Shown: positions 39,953 through 51,897, counted from the stretch's first letter. The stretch: 53,003 nt of DNA from Paulinella micropora (GCA_009731375.1 BJOX01000363.1:174754-227756); one strand, 5' to 3'. The notes: generated by a model from the sequence alone, not told the origin. Program-made: numbers and translations.

Positions 39953-41061
39953 TAATGAGTTTTTTTAACATTATTTAGTAATTCTTTTTTGTTGCAAAGA
40001 TCACGATGTGATCCAGTCCCCACTAAAAAAAAAACAACAACCAAAAAATTAAATTTCAAATTTTATAACTGTTTAAAATCAGGAAATTTTGTGTTTTTTT
40101 CATTAAAAAAGTTTATTGGGCAAATTTTGACCATAATTCACGATAATGTGGTGGGGACTAATATCGAGGCAGAGCTTTCTGAACCTGAAGCCCGTTTAAA
40201 AAAATGTCAAGTAGTTTAGGAGGAGATTTTCCCTGGGATTTTGTAGCTTTTTCACTATTTTTTAGAAAAAATCCCGGGAACTCAATCATTTTTTGTGGTG
40301 CGTGTGGGGCCGGCGGTCTAGGAAAAGATGCCAGAGGAAAGGGTTCCCTGAGTGCATCAGCTATCTTTTACCACAAAGCATGTTAAAGCTATCTAAGTAT
40401 ATACATAGTAACCTTGACTGTTTTTGATTACTTGTACAAAATATCTCTTAATACTTTTACTTGTAGGCTACAAACCAGCTAGGAGAAAACCACCTAATTT
40501 TTTTTGTTGAAACACGAAAATATAAAATTTCGTAGTTTGAGTATTATTTCTTGCACAGATGAATAGGTAAATCGTTTTGTACTATCATTAAACGTATTTC
40601 TCCAACTTTGTGTTATTTGTAAATGTCTGTGGAAGGCAAAAACTCAAAATCACAAAACCAGCATTTATCTGGTTTTGGGGCCGTATACATCTTAGTATTC
40701 ATCCGTTTTAAGAATTTTAAGTATTGGAGCAGTCTTTCACGACAATAAACTAAAGCTCCACCAAAGGAATTTTGTTCATTTTGCCTAGAAGCTACAAACC
40801 AAAAAGTGGGTTTTCACAAACTTCACGTGTCTGACCTACACATGCATGTATATTTTTCCTGGACCTTGCTTCTACAGTTTTTTTAGTGTAATCATGTCTC
40901 ATGGCATATACTTACGATAGATACAAAAATATTGAGAATGGGATGTGCCTGCTTCATTCCTGGAGGCATGCAAGTCCAAGGTGTCGGAATGTCAAAAAAG
41001 TTTTGATCATTTTTCTTTTGGAGTTCATGTGATTCTTCAACAAAAACTACGTAGATTTGAA

Positions 41062-41520
41062 NNNNNNNNNNNNNNNNNNNNNNNNNNNNNNNNNNNNNNN
41101 NNNNNNNNNNNNNNNNNNNNNNNNNNNNNNNNNNNNNNNNNNNNNNNNNNNNNNNNNNNNNNNNNNNNNNNNNNNNNNNNNNNNNNNNNNNNNNNNNNNN
41201 NNNNNNNNNNNNNNNNNNNNNNNNNNNNNNNNNNNNNNNNNNNNNNNNNNNNNNNNNNNNNNNNNNNNNNNNNNNNNNNNNNNNNNNNNNNNNNNNNNNN
41301 NNNNNNNNNNNNNNNNNNNNNNNNNNNNNNNNNNNNNNNNNNNNNNNNNNNNNNNNNNNNNNNNNNNNNNNNNNNNNNNNNNNNNNNNNNNNNNNNNNNN
41401 NNNNNNNNNNNNNNNNNNNNNNNNNNNNNNNNNNNNNNNNNNNNNNNNNNNNNNNNNNNNNNNNNNNNNNNNNNNNNNNNNNNNNNNNNNNNNNNNNNNN
41501 NNNNNNNNNNNNNNNNNNNN
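41062..41520. other. Assembly gap (459 N)
   Basis: It may hide the 3' end of the decayed leftward retroelement, including its 3' LTR. Confidence 1.
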
Positions 41521-41657
41521 GGGGGGGGTACAAAAACACATGTCAAGTTCCTCTGGCATCTGCTGCATATGCCATCTTTGACCTTCCCTTCCAGTCGAAA
41601 AGAAAAAGTAGCTGATTATCCGTAAGCGACATCAGACTCTATTGCAATCCACAAATG

Positions 41658-44135
41658 TCACGTTTTGACTCGCTTCCGCGATCTTCCACGACCCTTGACA
41701 ATGTGTTCTTCCGTTGCGATCGACGCTGGTTTTTCTCTCCTCTTTTTCGCCACAACTTCCTTATCACACTTCGGCACCCATACCAACAAAAATGATATGC
41801 CCGCGCTCTGTACGTCATCACATATTCGAAGCGGAATCCTTCGTTCCTCCGTTAAATCAAACGTCATATCCAGAACCACCCTCGGCATCAATTGCACCGT
41901 CCAAGATGTGAAATCCTCGTCGTCCTTCTCGATGGACGCGTCCCATTGCTCCAAGCCTTCCCCATCCCGAAACACAGGTGCAAATATTCTATCCCGCGTG
42001 AGCTCAACCTCAGTTTTGCTTCTCCAAAACTGCATTGTTGGTGCCAACCCCAACGCAGCTCGTACCAGTGTTTTGGGTTGTACATATGTGACTTGCATTG
42101 AAAAGAAATGATCGAAGTCCTTATCCATAACCGTATCCTCATGCGGCCGACACAGATAAAATTTATTGAACTGCCAATCGATCTTATCCACATCCCTGCA
42201 GACTATCCACTGCTTCTTCCAGACCGTACCCTTACGGCCATGTATCGCTTCCGTCGGCTTAAGGATATCCTTTTTATCCTTAGCGTCCGCCAGTGCGTTG
42301 ACGTCCCGACCCGCATGTTTCGCTTCCACTTTGCCTTCCTCTTGCTGCTTCCGCAGCGCCTCCTCACGCTCCTTACGCGTAATCAACGATGGCGGTTGTC
42401 TAAATGCCTGAGCAATGCGCCTAAACGGTTGCTCCTCATTCTCGTCCTCCAACAAATAAGGACTAAACTTGGCCAATCGCAGCACATGAACAATCTGTTC
42501 CCTTCCTCGTGCCCCCGTGGGCGCTATCTTATAATTGTACGCGCCTGTCTGCAGTACAATCTTAAATGGTCCATGCCACTTATTGTAGAACTTGACCGAT
42601 ACTCTCTTCGGTACAGTTGGAACATACAACAAGACCGTATCACCTTCCTTATACTCTACATGAGAGTACTTGCCCAGTTCCTGCTCCCGCTGAATCTCCC
42701 GTAGCGTCTCCCGGCACTTTTCGATACGAGCTTCTGTCATAGCCCGTAATCGAACTCCCAACCGTTCGCACTGCTCCCATTTATCGGGTGGAAACAAAAG
42801 CTCTGTTGGCGTGTTCAACGTTCTCCCGTATACCACCTGATGCGGGCGCACACCCCGCGCATGTCCTCCTAAAGACGCTGAAGCCAAATTGTTAACGGCG
42901 AACGTAAACATAGGCGCCACGTATATCTAATTGAGCTGGCTATTCTTGCAATAGTGTATTAAGACCGGAGATCTAACCCTTACAAGCTCAAATGAAAAAG
43001 GGAATTTAATAATAAGATTGAACACAACTGGTTCAGAAGTAACCTACTTCAAGAATAGAAAGGGAAGTCAGGTATGAACACCAACAACAAGCCAACGGGA
43101 AAACTCGTCAAAACGGAGTGTCCCTTTGACACGGGTCAACTGACACGATGCGTTACGTCCGTAACCTGCACAAATGCCAAAACACACCACCAAAGATCAA
43201 CCCATAAGTGCAATTTCCCTTATTTAGCCATATATTCCCAGTCACGGGAAAACTGCAAAAGTTCACGAAATTTCCTTGCTAATTTTCCTTAACTTCAAAC
43301 GGTTACTGCATTTGCTACAGAAGGATCGGGTCAACGCTATTAATGTGGTAGGTTATTCAATACGGATACTACAGCTTTGTGTAAGTTACATCCTAACAAC
43401 CTTCACCACTCCGGTAAACGGTTAAGTGCAAAATATAGGATTTAAGGCACTATGGGATTTAAGCTTCCAAGCTTCCCTCCAGTACCTCTTATCCTAATAC
43501 AACATTAAACCAGAAATATTTGTTCAGAATCGGAAATGTACTAAGACTTCATCTTAAAATACATGTAATAACAAGGAATCACTTCCACGAGTGAATTCCC
43601 GTAAAAACCAATAGCTTGATGTAGTATACCGTAGGTGTTAGAACAGGTCTTCAATGATGCCTTTAGCGTCCTATGCACTCGCTCAATTTTGCCGTTAGCT
43701 ATTGGGTTAAAAGCAGTTACATACTGCGAATCAAACCCAAAGAACTTAGCAATCCTTTGCGAGACCTCATTCGCAAAACTTGTACCTCTGTCCGAGATGA
43801 TCCGTATCGGAATCCCTATGCGGCAAAATACATGATCAATCAAAGCAGCAGCTGTAGCTTCCGCGGTTACATCCGTAACAGGAACGGTGATAACGTAATT
43901 GGAGGCTCGATCAATCACCGTTAACAGATATTTGAATTTCCCCGCTCCCGCCTCAGGGAAAGGACCAACATGATTGATATGTAAGGTATCGAAAATATCC
44001 AAGGTGGTATCATATTCACCCTTGAGTCCCAAAGTCGGCTTATACGGAAGCTTTGCCATCTGACAGTGAGTGCAACCTTTCACAAACTCCTTGACCCTTT
44101 CGCCTAGGTTATCCCACCAAAAGCTACTGCATTGA
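41658..44135 (-). pseudogene. pol: Decayed Ty3/gypsy pol fragment (integrase and C-terminal domain)
   Basis: Leftward. 44,135-43,635 encodes the end of the integrase zinc region (GCTHCQ) and most of the catalytic core. The first catalytic Asp is replaced by Asn (HINHVGPF; codon at 43,973-43,975), while SDRG and NGKIERVHR keep the second Asp and the Glu. About 700 bp of non-coding DNA then interrupt it (42,918-43,632). 42,920-41,658 resumes with FTFAVNNLASASLGG, a GPF module (WHGPFKI), and a long C-terminal extension with MQFWRS and PRVVLD motifs, ending with a basic RGRSRKRVK tail. RT, RNase H and the zinc-binding start are absent because the satellite array begins at 44,136. The extension is homologous to that of the intact element at 22.7-33.3 kb. 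Confidence 0.8.
42918..43632. other. Insertion or relic sequence splitting the decayed integrase
   Basis: About 700 bp without ORFs separate the two coding halves. TATAC occurs close to both edges (near 43,625 and 42,917), which could be a target duplication, but no TG...CA or TIR ends are clear. It could also be a degraded solo LTR or an intron-like segment. Confidence 0.45.
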
Positions 44136-45850
44136 CTATACGACCTCGACCTAAGCGCCCACCTCGACCTAAGTCAGGAAATGTCGTGGTGAGTGCTACG
44201 TGTGGTAGGAAGTGTGGGGAAGAAGTCTGGGTGAAAGTTTGGAGTGGGAGGGAGTAAGTCTGGGCGACCTGTACTGGGAACAGGGTGCAGCCGACCTCGA
44301 CCTAAGGGCCGACCTCGACCTAAGTCATGAAATTTTGTCGTGGGTGTTACGTTAGGTGGGAAATGTCAGGAAGAAGTTGTGGTGAAAGTTTGGAGCGGGA
44401 GGGAGCAAGTCTGGGCGAACTGCCCTGGAAACAGGGTGCAGCCGACCTCGACCTAAGTCCATCTCGACCTAAGTCACGAAAGTTCGTTGTGGGTGTTACG
44501 TTTGGTGGGAAGTGTGGGGAAGAAGTCGTGGTGAAAGTTTGGGGCGGGAGGGAGCAAGTCTGGGTAAGGTGCACGGTAAACAGTGTGCAGCCGACCTCGA
44601 CCTAAGGGACCACCTCGACCTAAGTTACGAAATTTCATCGTGGGTGTTACGTTTGGTGGAAGTGTGGGGAAGAAGTCGTGGTGAAAGTTTGGGGCGTGAA
44701 GGAGTAAGTCTGGGCGACCTGTACTGGAAACAGGGTGCAGCCGACCTCGACATAAGGGCCCACCTCGACCTAAGTCAGGAAATTTCGGCGAGGGTGATAC
44801 GTTTGGCGGGAAGTGTGGTGAAGAAGTAGTGGTGAAAGTTTGGAGCGGGAAGGAGCAAGTCTGGACGAACTGCGCTGGAAACAGGGTGCAGACGACCCCG
44901 ACCTAAGCGCATACCTCAACCTAAGTCAGGAAATTTCGTTGTGGGTGTTACATTTGGTGGGAAGTGTGGGAAAGAAGTCGTGGTGAAAGTATGGTGCGGG
45001 AAGTAGTAAGTCTGGGCGACCTGTACTGGAAACAGGGTGCAGCCGACCTCGACCTAAGCGCCGACCTCGACCTAGTTACGAAAGTTCGTTGTGTGTTACG
45101 TGTGGTGGGAAGTGTGAGGAAGAAGTCGTGGTGAAAGTTTGGAGTGGGAAGGAGTAAGTCTGGACGAACTGCGCTGGAAACAGGGTGCAGCTGACCTCGA
45201 TCTAAGAGCCCACCTCGACCTAAGTCAGGAAATTTCGTCGAGGGTGTTACGTTTGGTGGGAAGTGTAGGGAAGAAGTCGTGGTGAAAGTTTGGAGCAGGA
45301 AGGAGTAAGTCTGGGCGAGCTGTACTGGAAACAGTGTGCAGCCGACCTCGACCTAAGCGCCGACCTCGACCTAAGTAAGAAAATTTCGTCGTGGGTGTTA
45401 CGTTTGGTGGGAAGTGTGGGGAAGAAGTCGTGGTGAATGTTTGGGGCGGGAAGGAGCAAGTCTGGGCGACCTGTACTGTAAACGGTGTCAATCCGACCTC
45501 GACCTAAGGTACCACCTCGACTTAAGTCAGGAAATTTCGTCGTGGGTGTTACGTTTGGTGGGAAGTGTGGGGAAGTAGTGGTAAAAATTTGAAGTGGGAA
45601 GGAGCAAGTCTGCGCGAATTGCACTGGAAAAAAGTGGGAAGCATACCTCGACCTAAGCGCCGACCTCGACCTAAGCGCCGACCTCGACCTAAGTCACGAA
45701 ATTTCGTCGTGTGTGTTACGTTTGGTGGGAAGTGTGGGGAAGAAGTCGTGGTGAAAGTTTGGAGCGGGAAGGAGTAAGTCTGGGCGAGCTGTACTGGAAA
45801 CAGGGTTAATCCGACCTCGACCTAGGGGGCACACCTCGACCTAAGTCATG
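44136..45850. repeat. Satellite array, ~150 bp unit, about 11 copies
   Basis: The unit contains CGACCTCGACCTAAG (often doubled), GTGGGTGTTACGTTTGGTGG, GAAGAAGTCGTGGTGAAAG and CTGTACTGGAAACAGGGTGC. Starts fall near 44,290, 44,440, 44,588, 44,740, 44,890, 45,046, 45,193, 45,343, 45,495 and 45,645, i.e. a period of 147-156 bp. The ~18 bp CGACCTCGACCTAAG(T/C)GC submotif is itself amplified near 45,645-45,690. It abuts the integrase fragment directly. Confidence 0.9.
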
Positions 45851-46079
45851 AAAATGATGTTGAAAACTTTTTTGTGAAGAATTTAATTGTGATGAATTCA
45901 GTGAAAGTTTGAGGTCAAAAGGAGCACGTTTGGCTGAGTTGTGTTGAAAATAAGTTTTCACTTTTTGGTGAATTTGGCAAAGTTCATTCCCTTGCGAATT
46001 CGGGACAGTCTGGCGAATTTGGGACAGTACACTGCAACTGGAAGCCATCCTCTGCCGCCACTCGCAAGCAGCCCCGGGA

Positions 46080-46754
46080 CATTTTCACATGACAACACGC
46101 TCGTCGTCTCAGGAGTCCCGACGTCTACTTCGCATCTCCGACCGTCGTCTGCGGGAACATATACGTACGCAAATCTTTGCGTCCGTCCCCGCAAGAAGAT
46201 ATCATCGGTAAGACTTCATGCGTTTAGACTCGGCATGCAACTGCAAAGGCGTAGCCCTCCTCAACTGGGTAATACACCAAGAACTTGAGATCGTGTCGCT
46301 CCCACCAGTCGACGCACGCTCATCCGTGGGTATTGATGCTATCCTCTCTGAAGGCATCGAACTATTCGTCTCGGCCACCCCGACGTCTCCGCTTCATGCC
46401 ATCACGATTTACCTCTCGAGCCACCTCCCTGACGGTATGAACTTGCTTCTTGCCAACGAGGTCGCCGCCCAGCTCAACCTCTCCATTGACGACGCGCAAG
46501 CGATCCGGCCCACGGACTACATGCCCCGGAAGCCGCCTTCCAAGCAGATCGTCTATGAGACGGAGTTTCACCTCTTCGAGACGCCACTTCAAGTCGGTGA
46601 TTTACAATTAGCTGCGGTCAGCTACGACTTCCGCCCTGCAACATTGGCGAATTTACATCTGTCCCAGTCATTCAGTCTCGCCTACTTCAGCCTTCCCAAA
46701 TCAGTTTGGTTTTCAAGTTCACCAACGCGGCACTATCAGTTTTATTACTGTTAA
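46080..46754 (+). CDS. Weak gene candidate, two possible exons
   Basis: The frame 46,218-46,754 contains a segment of normal amino-acid composition (about 46,270-46,660, with MNLLLANEVAAQLNLS and RPTDYMPRKPPS). Upstream, a strong donor ATCG|GTAAGACTTC at 46,208 ends another open stretch (about 46,080-46,207), and an acceptor GCGTAG at about 46,251 could start the second exon. No family is recognised; it might be a fragment of a mobile element, because repeats lie on both sides. The last ~40 codons look non-coding. Confidence 0.3.
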
Positions 46755-48755
46755 CTAGAAACAAAAAGACACTAACCGTTTGAGAACTGGACACCTCCGA
46801 CTCACAATCTACAGTCAAGTCTAGTGTGACTCTTGATCATAAGTTGCATCCGAGTCCAAGCCTGCAAAGAGTTCGAAATTACGTAAATAAACGAAGTGAC
46901 CTCTGTACGACTATTTACTGGTATTTCACCTCAGGCAGTGCTCTCACAGAGTCAGGACTCAATGCAGCCATAGTGTTCTTAATAAGAGTTTGTTGTATCT
47001 GCCCCCGCGGCCTACTTGAAGAGTTGTATACAAACTCACAATTCGAATTTTTTCCTTCCAAAAGAAAACTACGCACACAGAGCCACGGTTTGGTGTGTTC
47101 TGTCGATCGATTTAGAAAGACCCAGAGTCTCCTTCAGTGGGTTTTTACTCAGTCATCGTACCGGCTTCACCCGCCACAGCCCAGCGCTTTTCCCACTTGG
47201 CCCGCCGCATCGTCCCTAGTCAAGCTACGCCGCCGCCGCAACGACCAGACTACAATGAACAATTTATTAATAATAGTATTTAGTCATACCTGCCCACCCC
47301 AATCACAATTAACTCTTTCACATACATCACTCTAAGTGTAACGGTGAGTTCAAAGCTTTGGCGGTTTGGGGGTTCTGGCGCTAGGTGACGTGTTGGTATC
47401 GTCCATCTCTTATAAAGTAAAGTCCGACCCTCTCGTTGTCCAGTGGGTTATGAGCCTTGGTAGCGCTTAACTCTGGCACTGCAAGCAAGGAAGAAGACCA
47501 TCGCCGACTGGGAGGCGACAGTCGACAAAGGGGTTGGTGTCATTCCTGTAATTAACACATAAAAAGGGAAGCTTTCGCAACCCTGTGGCTCAGTTTTGAA
47601 CACATAGTACGTGACCTGTCCCCGTTTTTGGTTAAGTGAGTCACCGGCGTCGGGGCAAAGAGGCAAGAACTACAAGCACACTTCTCTTTTATTTCAAGAT
47701 TAACTTGATATTTTATTATTATAATTAATATATTTTTTTTCTTTCTTTTCTTTGAGTTAACCTCCGCACTCCGCTTCATTTTGTTTTCCGACCGGCGGCG
47801 CTTTTGTCACCGTGACGGCCCGGTATTAATATATTTCAAGTTTGATACCGGCCACTTCCAATTTCTATCTCTTCTGCTTCACACTCAGGCTCTACGAGTG
47901 GCAAGTATTTTATTAAAACAGTGTTTGCGTAAAGAAGAAATGGAAATATTATTTATTAATAGTAAAAAAAAAGAAAGGAACCAGTAAGAGCGGCGCAGCA
48001 AAAACAGGGAAAACGAACAGGAGAAAAACACTAAAAAAATAAAAATGAAAAGGAAAGAAAAAGAAAATAAGAACCAAGGGAAACAAAAGCTGGACTCATT
48101 CTCGAAACACTGAAGAAGATGAAGGAAGAAAGCTAATTTAAGCATGGTTTGCATAAAATACTACCGGTAATAATATTACTGCCGACGGCCAACACGAAAA
48201 ATCTTCATCGTTTTTCAACGAATACCCTGGCAAAATTTGGGAAGAACTAGTATTATATGCGTGGTCAGCCAGAAGAAATTACTCGCAAAAGTTGTTAAGC
48301 GAAAGAAAAANNNNNNNNNNATGATTTCACAATTTTTTCGTCCTCCTTCGAAACGCATAATCTAGCATACCAACTGTAGGTCATGGTATTGAAATCTTTT
48401 GATGTTGATATACGAACGTGAACTCACTTTAGTTTGGCAAACTGGGTGGATTCAGCTTCGTATCTCTTCATTGCCAAGGGCAGTCGGAGCGCACACAGAT
48501 GCTTCTTCTTTGCCACACGTTACATCTGATGGGGTATTATGACTTCGACTTTTCACTACTATTACAATTAATATAAATTATTCATATTATACACTGTTAC
48601 AGGTCATCATTACTAGTACATAACGTTGCTTTCCCTTCAGAACGACTGCCCGATGTTTAAGTTATGTAAAATATGAACATCACATTCTGTTGATGCTCAG
48701 AACGCGTGTCCATGCCAAGACGCACCTTGACTGATGTTCAAACATAAATGTCCGC
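46755..48755. other. Non-coding region with a dispersed-repeat copy and a gap
   Basis: 47,262-47,465 is the third, internally deleted copy of the repeat found at 15,895-16,165 and 33,410-33,680 (shared TTTAGTCATACC, CACTCTAAGTGTA, GGCGCTAGGTGACGT, CCCTCTCGTTGTCCAGTGG). A-rich DNA at 47,930-48,090 and a 10 N gap at 48,311-48,320 follow. The last part presumably includes the 3' UTR of the transporter. Confidence 0.6.
48311..48320. other. Assembly gap (10 N)
   Basis: Ten N directly after an A-run. Confidence 1.
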
Positions 48756-50165
48756 TTACTGGCGCTCGGGTTCGGTTGATTGGTAAGAGCCGCCGCCACG
48801 CACAAGAGGCTGGCTTTCCTCGCGGGTCGGCTTGAGCTCCTTGATGATCTTGGGGGAGAGCAGCGCCGTGCCGCAGAGCACACACAGCACCAGGAACAGC
48901 CACACGTAGCGGAAGCCCACGCCGTCATGCTTGCCGGCCGCCGTGAGGTAAGGGATAACCATCTGGCCTAGGGCTGCCGTCACAGAGCCAGACCCGTTGA
49001 TAATGCCCGTCACGGTGCCCAAAGCGCGGTTGTTGCCGCGGATCGAGGGGTCCTCCGACAAGTCCGCCGCCACTGCCGAAGTGATGATGTTGTTGGGGCC
49101 TCCCACCAAGCAGCCCATGATGCACAGCAAAACCAGCGTCAAGTAGACGGGCATCACGGGCAAGTAGTAGGCAAACAGGAACAGCAGGGGGATCAGACAG
49201 ATCATCATGGTCGCACACACTGCGGCGCGGCGCCCGCCGTACAGATCAGACAGCCAGCCACAAACCACTCCACCAGGCATCATACCGAAGGAGTACAGGG
49301 AAGAAATCAAGTTGGCCTTGGCGGGCGTGAAGTTGCCAGTCAGGATCAAAGGCAGCTGGAAGAACATGGAGTAGTTGATCAACTTGAAGAAGCCGAAGGC
49401 GATGGCGTAGTTCATCACGCTCGGGATCATGAAGGCTTGGCAGATGCTGATGGGGGGAGGGGATGGTGTGCTTGAAGAGGCCACCGCTGCGATTTCTTCG
49501 CTCGTTGCAGTGCCAGGCTCATCCACCTTCACGACGCCGACGTCCGCCGGACGGTTTGGGACGAAAATCAAGTTGATGAAGCCCCAGGCAGCGTTTACAA
49601 CCAGCGGGATGATGATAGCGTAGTGCCACGAGAGGGAAGAGCGGAGGATCCAAGCACCAGCGAAGGCAGCGATGATGTCTCCTGTGTACTGGTGGCACGT
49701 CCACAGGCCGAAGATGAAGCCACGGTTCTTCTTACCGAACCAAGACCCCATGATCGCCGTGTTGACAGGTCCTCCAGTAGCCTGGAAGAGACCGTGCAGA
49801 GCTTGAGTCGTCACGAACCAGGTTCCACACATGGCACTCGTGGCGATGCTTGTCTCTACACCCACCAAAAAGGACAGCAAACACAAAGAGGAGCCAAGAA
49901 GCCCGAGACTAATCACCACCACCGCGCTGAAGCGGTCACCCAGCATGCCAGTAACGAAAGAACCCATAGCGTACGTGAGCATAAAGGCAGAGTCCATGCC
50001 GGCCAGTGTCACATTGGTCACGCCAGCCTGCATGAACTGAATTTTGACATTGGTGTAGCACTTCCGGGTCCAGTGAGCCAGAGCGTAGTTAGTGAAGGTA
50101 GAAATGAAGACCAACCTCTGCCATGACTGCAACCTCTCGAAGTTGCTCTTGTCCTGCTTCTCCAT
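48756..50165 (-). CDS. SLC37/GlpT-type sugar-phosphate or glycerol-3-phosphate transporter (MFS)
   Basis: 469 residues from ATG 50,165 (MEKQDKSNF) to TAA 48,756. An in-frame ATG at 50,207 exists, but the intervening 14 residues look like leader, and an acceptor-like TTTAG precedes the chosen ATG. The protein has about 12 hydrophobic segments in two halves separated by a charged cytoplasmic loop (about residues 210-240). MFS signature loops are visible: GMLGDRFSA between TM2 and TM3, and GWLSDLYGGRRAA between TM8 and TM9. FGKKNRGFIFGLWTCHQYTG is typical of the SLC37/glycerol-3-phosphate transporter branch, which exchanges sugar phosphates or glycerol-3-phosphate for phosphate across organellar or plasma membranes. 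It has no introns, and its coding sequence is clearly more GC-rich than its surroundings. Exact substrate and membrane are unknown. It is the only clear cellular gene here. Confidence 0.88.
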   Translation of the reverse strand: MEKQDKSNFERLQSWQRLVFISTFTNYALAHWTRKCYTNVKIQFMQAGVTNVTLAGMDSAFMLTYAMGSFVTGMLGDRFSAVVVISLGLLGSSLCLLSFLVGVETSIATSAMCGTWFVTTQALHGLFQATGGPVNTAIMGSWFGKKNRGFIFGLWTCHQYTGDIIAAFAGAWILRSSLSWHYAIIIPLVVNAAWGFINLIFVPNRPADVGVVKVDEPGTATSEEIAAVASSSTPSPPPISICQAFMIPSVMNYAIAFGFFKLINYSMFFQLPLILTGNFTPAKANLISSLYSFGMMPGGVVCGWLSDLYGGRRAAVCATMMICLIPLLFLFAYYLPVMPVYLTLVLLCIMGCLVGGPNNIITSAVAADLSEDPSIRGNNRALGTVTGIINGSGSVTAALGQMVIPYLTAAGKHDGVGFRYVWLFLVLCVLCGTALLSPKIIKELKPTREESQPLVRGGGSYQSTEPERQ

Positions 50166-51026
50166 GTCTAAATGCAAGAAAACAAACCACAAGAGAAAGT
50201 GAGGCACACGAGGAGAAGTTGAGATGGGCAGTGACGACTTAAGGGATGTTGATCAGCAGCGCGCGAAAATGACAGGCTGGCAAATATGAAAACATCTTAG
50301 ATGTTCGCTCTTGCCTTCTTCGTCCGCTCTGCCGTCTTCAAGGCAAGAGCAAATTTCCGCAGCAAGGCTCTATGTATTCTCCATGTCCTATTTTCCTTCT
50401 GTGGCTTTGCTGTACTCTGTAAGTGCATAAACAACTGTCAGGGCGCGCAATGGAACGGACAATCCAAAACGAAAGGACAAGAAAAAATGAGTACTGAAAT
50501 GTGAAACAAGCACGAGACAAAAAAATATGTTGCCAGATTTCAAAACGAAGCACAGTGCAGGCAAAGCATGGCAAGTTGGCAGTATGCAGAGACAGCAGTG
50601 ACATGCAGTAGTGACCTGAGTTCTCTTGATGATTGAATTTGTGAGCCTGACCGCTTCGCCTGCCTTTTTTGTCTGGGGTACCGGCCGCTCCGCTGCCTTT
50701 TTGCACTTACGGCAGCGGCAGGAAAGTCTGCGACTGCAGTCAGGTCCACCTTTCCATCTTTGTCTGCAAGCTGCCTGAAAAAATTTCGTTTGTCTGGCGT
50801 GTTACACGTGCAAACATTCTGTTGTTATGGAGTTTATGGACCCAAAACTTTCGCAAAAGTTCCCGGAGCATTACTGCCTGCAGAGCAGTGGCTGGCACTG
50901 CCAAGTGGACACTAAATCGAGATAAGTACTGAGATATGGTGAATGGAAACTTTGCCCCTTAATAAGAGACTTTGCAGTGTTTTATTTCCTGCACTTTAGA
51001 CGACTGCGCTAGTCTTACGTTCCTAG
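50166..51026. other. Upstream region of the transporter; no other gene seen
   Basis: It should contain the promoter and 5' leader of the transporter. Short ORFs on both strands have no convincing features. No TATA box is identified. Confidence 0.5.
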
Positions 51027-51425
51027 GGTGGAGAGAGAGAGAGATAGAGAGGAAAGAGAGAGGAAGGCAGGCAGGAATACTGGGATGAAAGGAAGGAAGG
51101 AAGGAAGGAAGGAAGGACGGAAGGAAGGACGGAAGGAAGGACGGAAGGAAGGACGGAGGAAGGAAGGAAGGAAGGAACAAGGACAAGAACAAGGACAAGG
51201 ACAACGACAAGGAAGCGAGGACAGGGACAAGGACAAGGACAAGGACAAGGACAAACATACAAAGCACAAGAACAAGAACAAGAACAAGAATAAGAATAAG
51301 AACAAGAACAAACAAGAAGAAAAACCAGGACAACCGGACCAAGCACAAGCGCAAGAACAAGATCAAGAACAAGAACAAGACCAAGCACAAGCGCAAGAAC
51401 AAGAGCAAGGACAACGAGAAGAACT
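51027..51425. repeat. (GGAA)n and (AAGGAC)/(AACAAG)n low-complexity array
   Basis: (GAGA)n at 51,031-51,062, (GGAA)n at 51,091-51,178, then 6-bp units AAGGAC and AACAAG to about 51,425. The frame across it gives Lys-Asp, Lys-Asn and Gln-Glu repeats because the unit length is 6; this is not evidence for a gene. Confidence 0.85.
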
Positions 51426-51746
51426 AGAATCCTTGGCATGTAGGTCCACAGTATGCAACGGTTCGTGCGCTACGATGGGACGTCATCTCTGCGCTACGAT
51501 GACGAACCTATCATTCGCATCGCCCCTACAAAAAAGTCCTTCGCCAGCAAGCACGCGGTCTGGATTTTTGCATGAAGCCTGTGCGTGTATATACCTGTGC
51601 GTGTACATATATGTGAAAGTGTTGCTGTATTATGTGTATGTATGGAAACATGTGACCTCTATCTGCATAGTGGCTGATTGCGTTATTGGCCGCTACGACC
51701 ACTCTCTGTGCCTTTGGACTCCTCGGCTCCGTCTACTCTGGAAGGT

Positions 51747-51765
51747 ACATCTATCTATCTACCTG

Positions 51766-51815
<50 letters not shown>

Positions 51816-51857
51816 CACCTATCTATCCACCTACCTACCTACCTACCTACCTACCTA

Positions 51858-51893
<36 letters not shown>

Positions 51894-51897
51894 TCTG

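Larger units (their letters stand above)
39478..41657. other. AT-rich non-coding region with two gaps
   Basis: I see no gene. A 10 N gap lies at 39,943-39,952, flanked by the near-duplicate AATGAGTTTTTTT on both sides, suggesting overlapping contig ends. A 459 N gap lies at 41,062-41,520 and is followed by a G-run. A CCCCTTGGGGGG palindrome occurs near 39,667. Confidence 0.6.

Noticed and set aside
40892-41625. ORFs spanning the 459 N gap
   Set aside because: Same reason; no coding signal in the real flanks.
44136-45850. Possible CRISPR-like repeat array
   Set aside because: The units are contiguous ~150 bp tandem repeats without unique spacers, in a eukaryotic context.
46826-47335. 169-codon ORF on the plus strand
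   Set aside because: Composition is unlike a protein and its 3' part runs into the dispersed repeat at 47,262.
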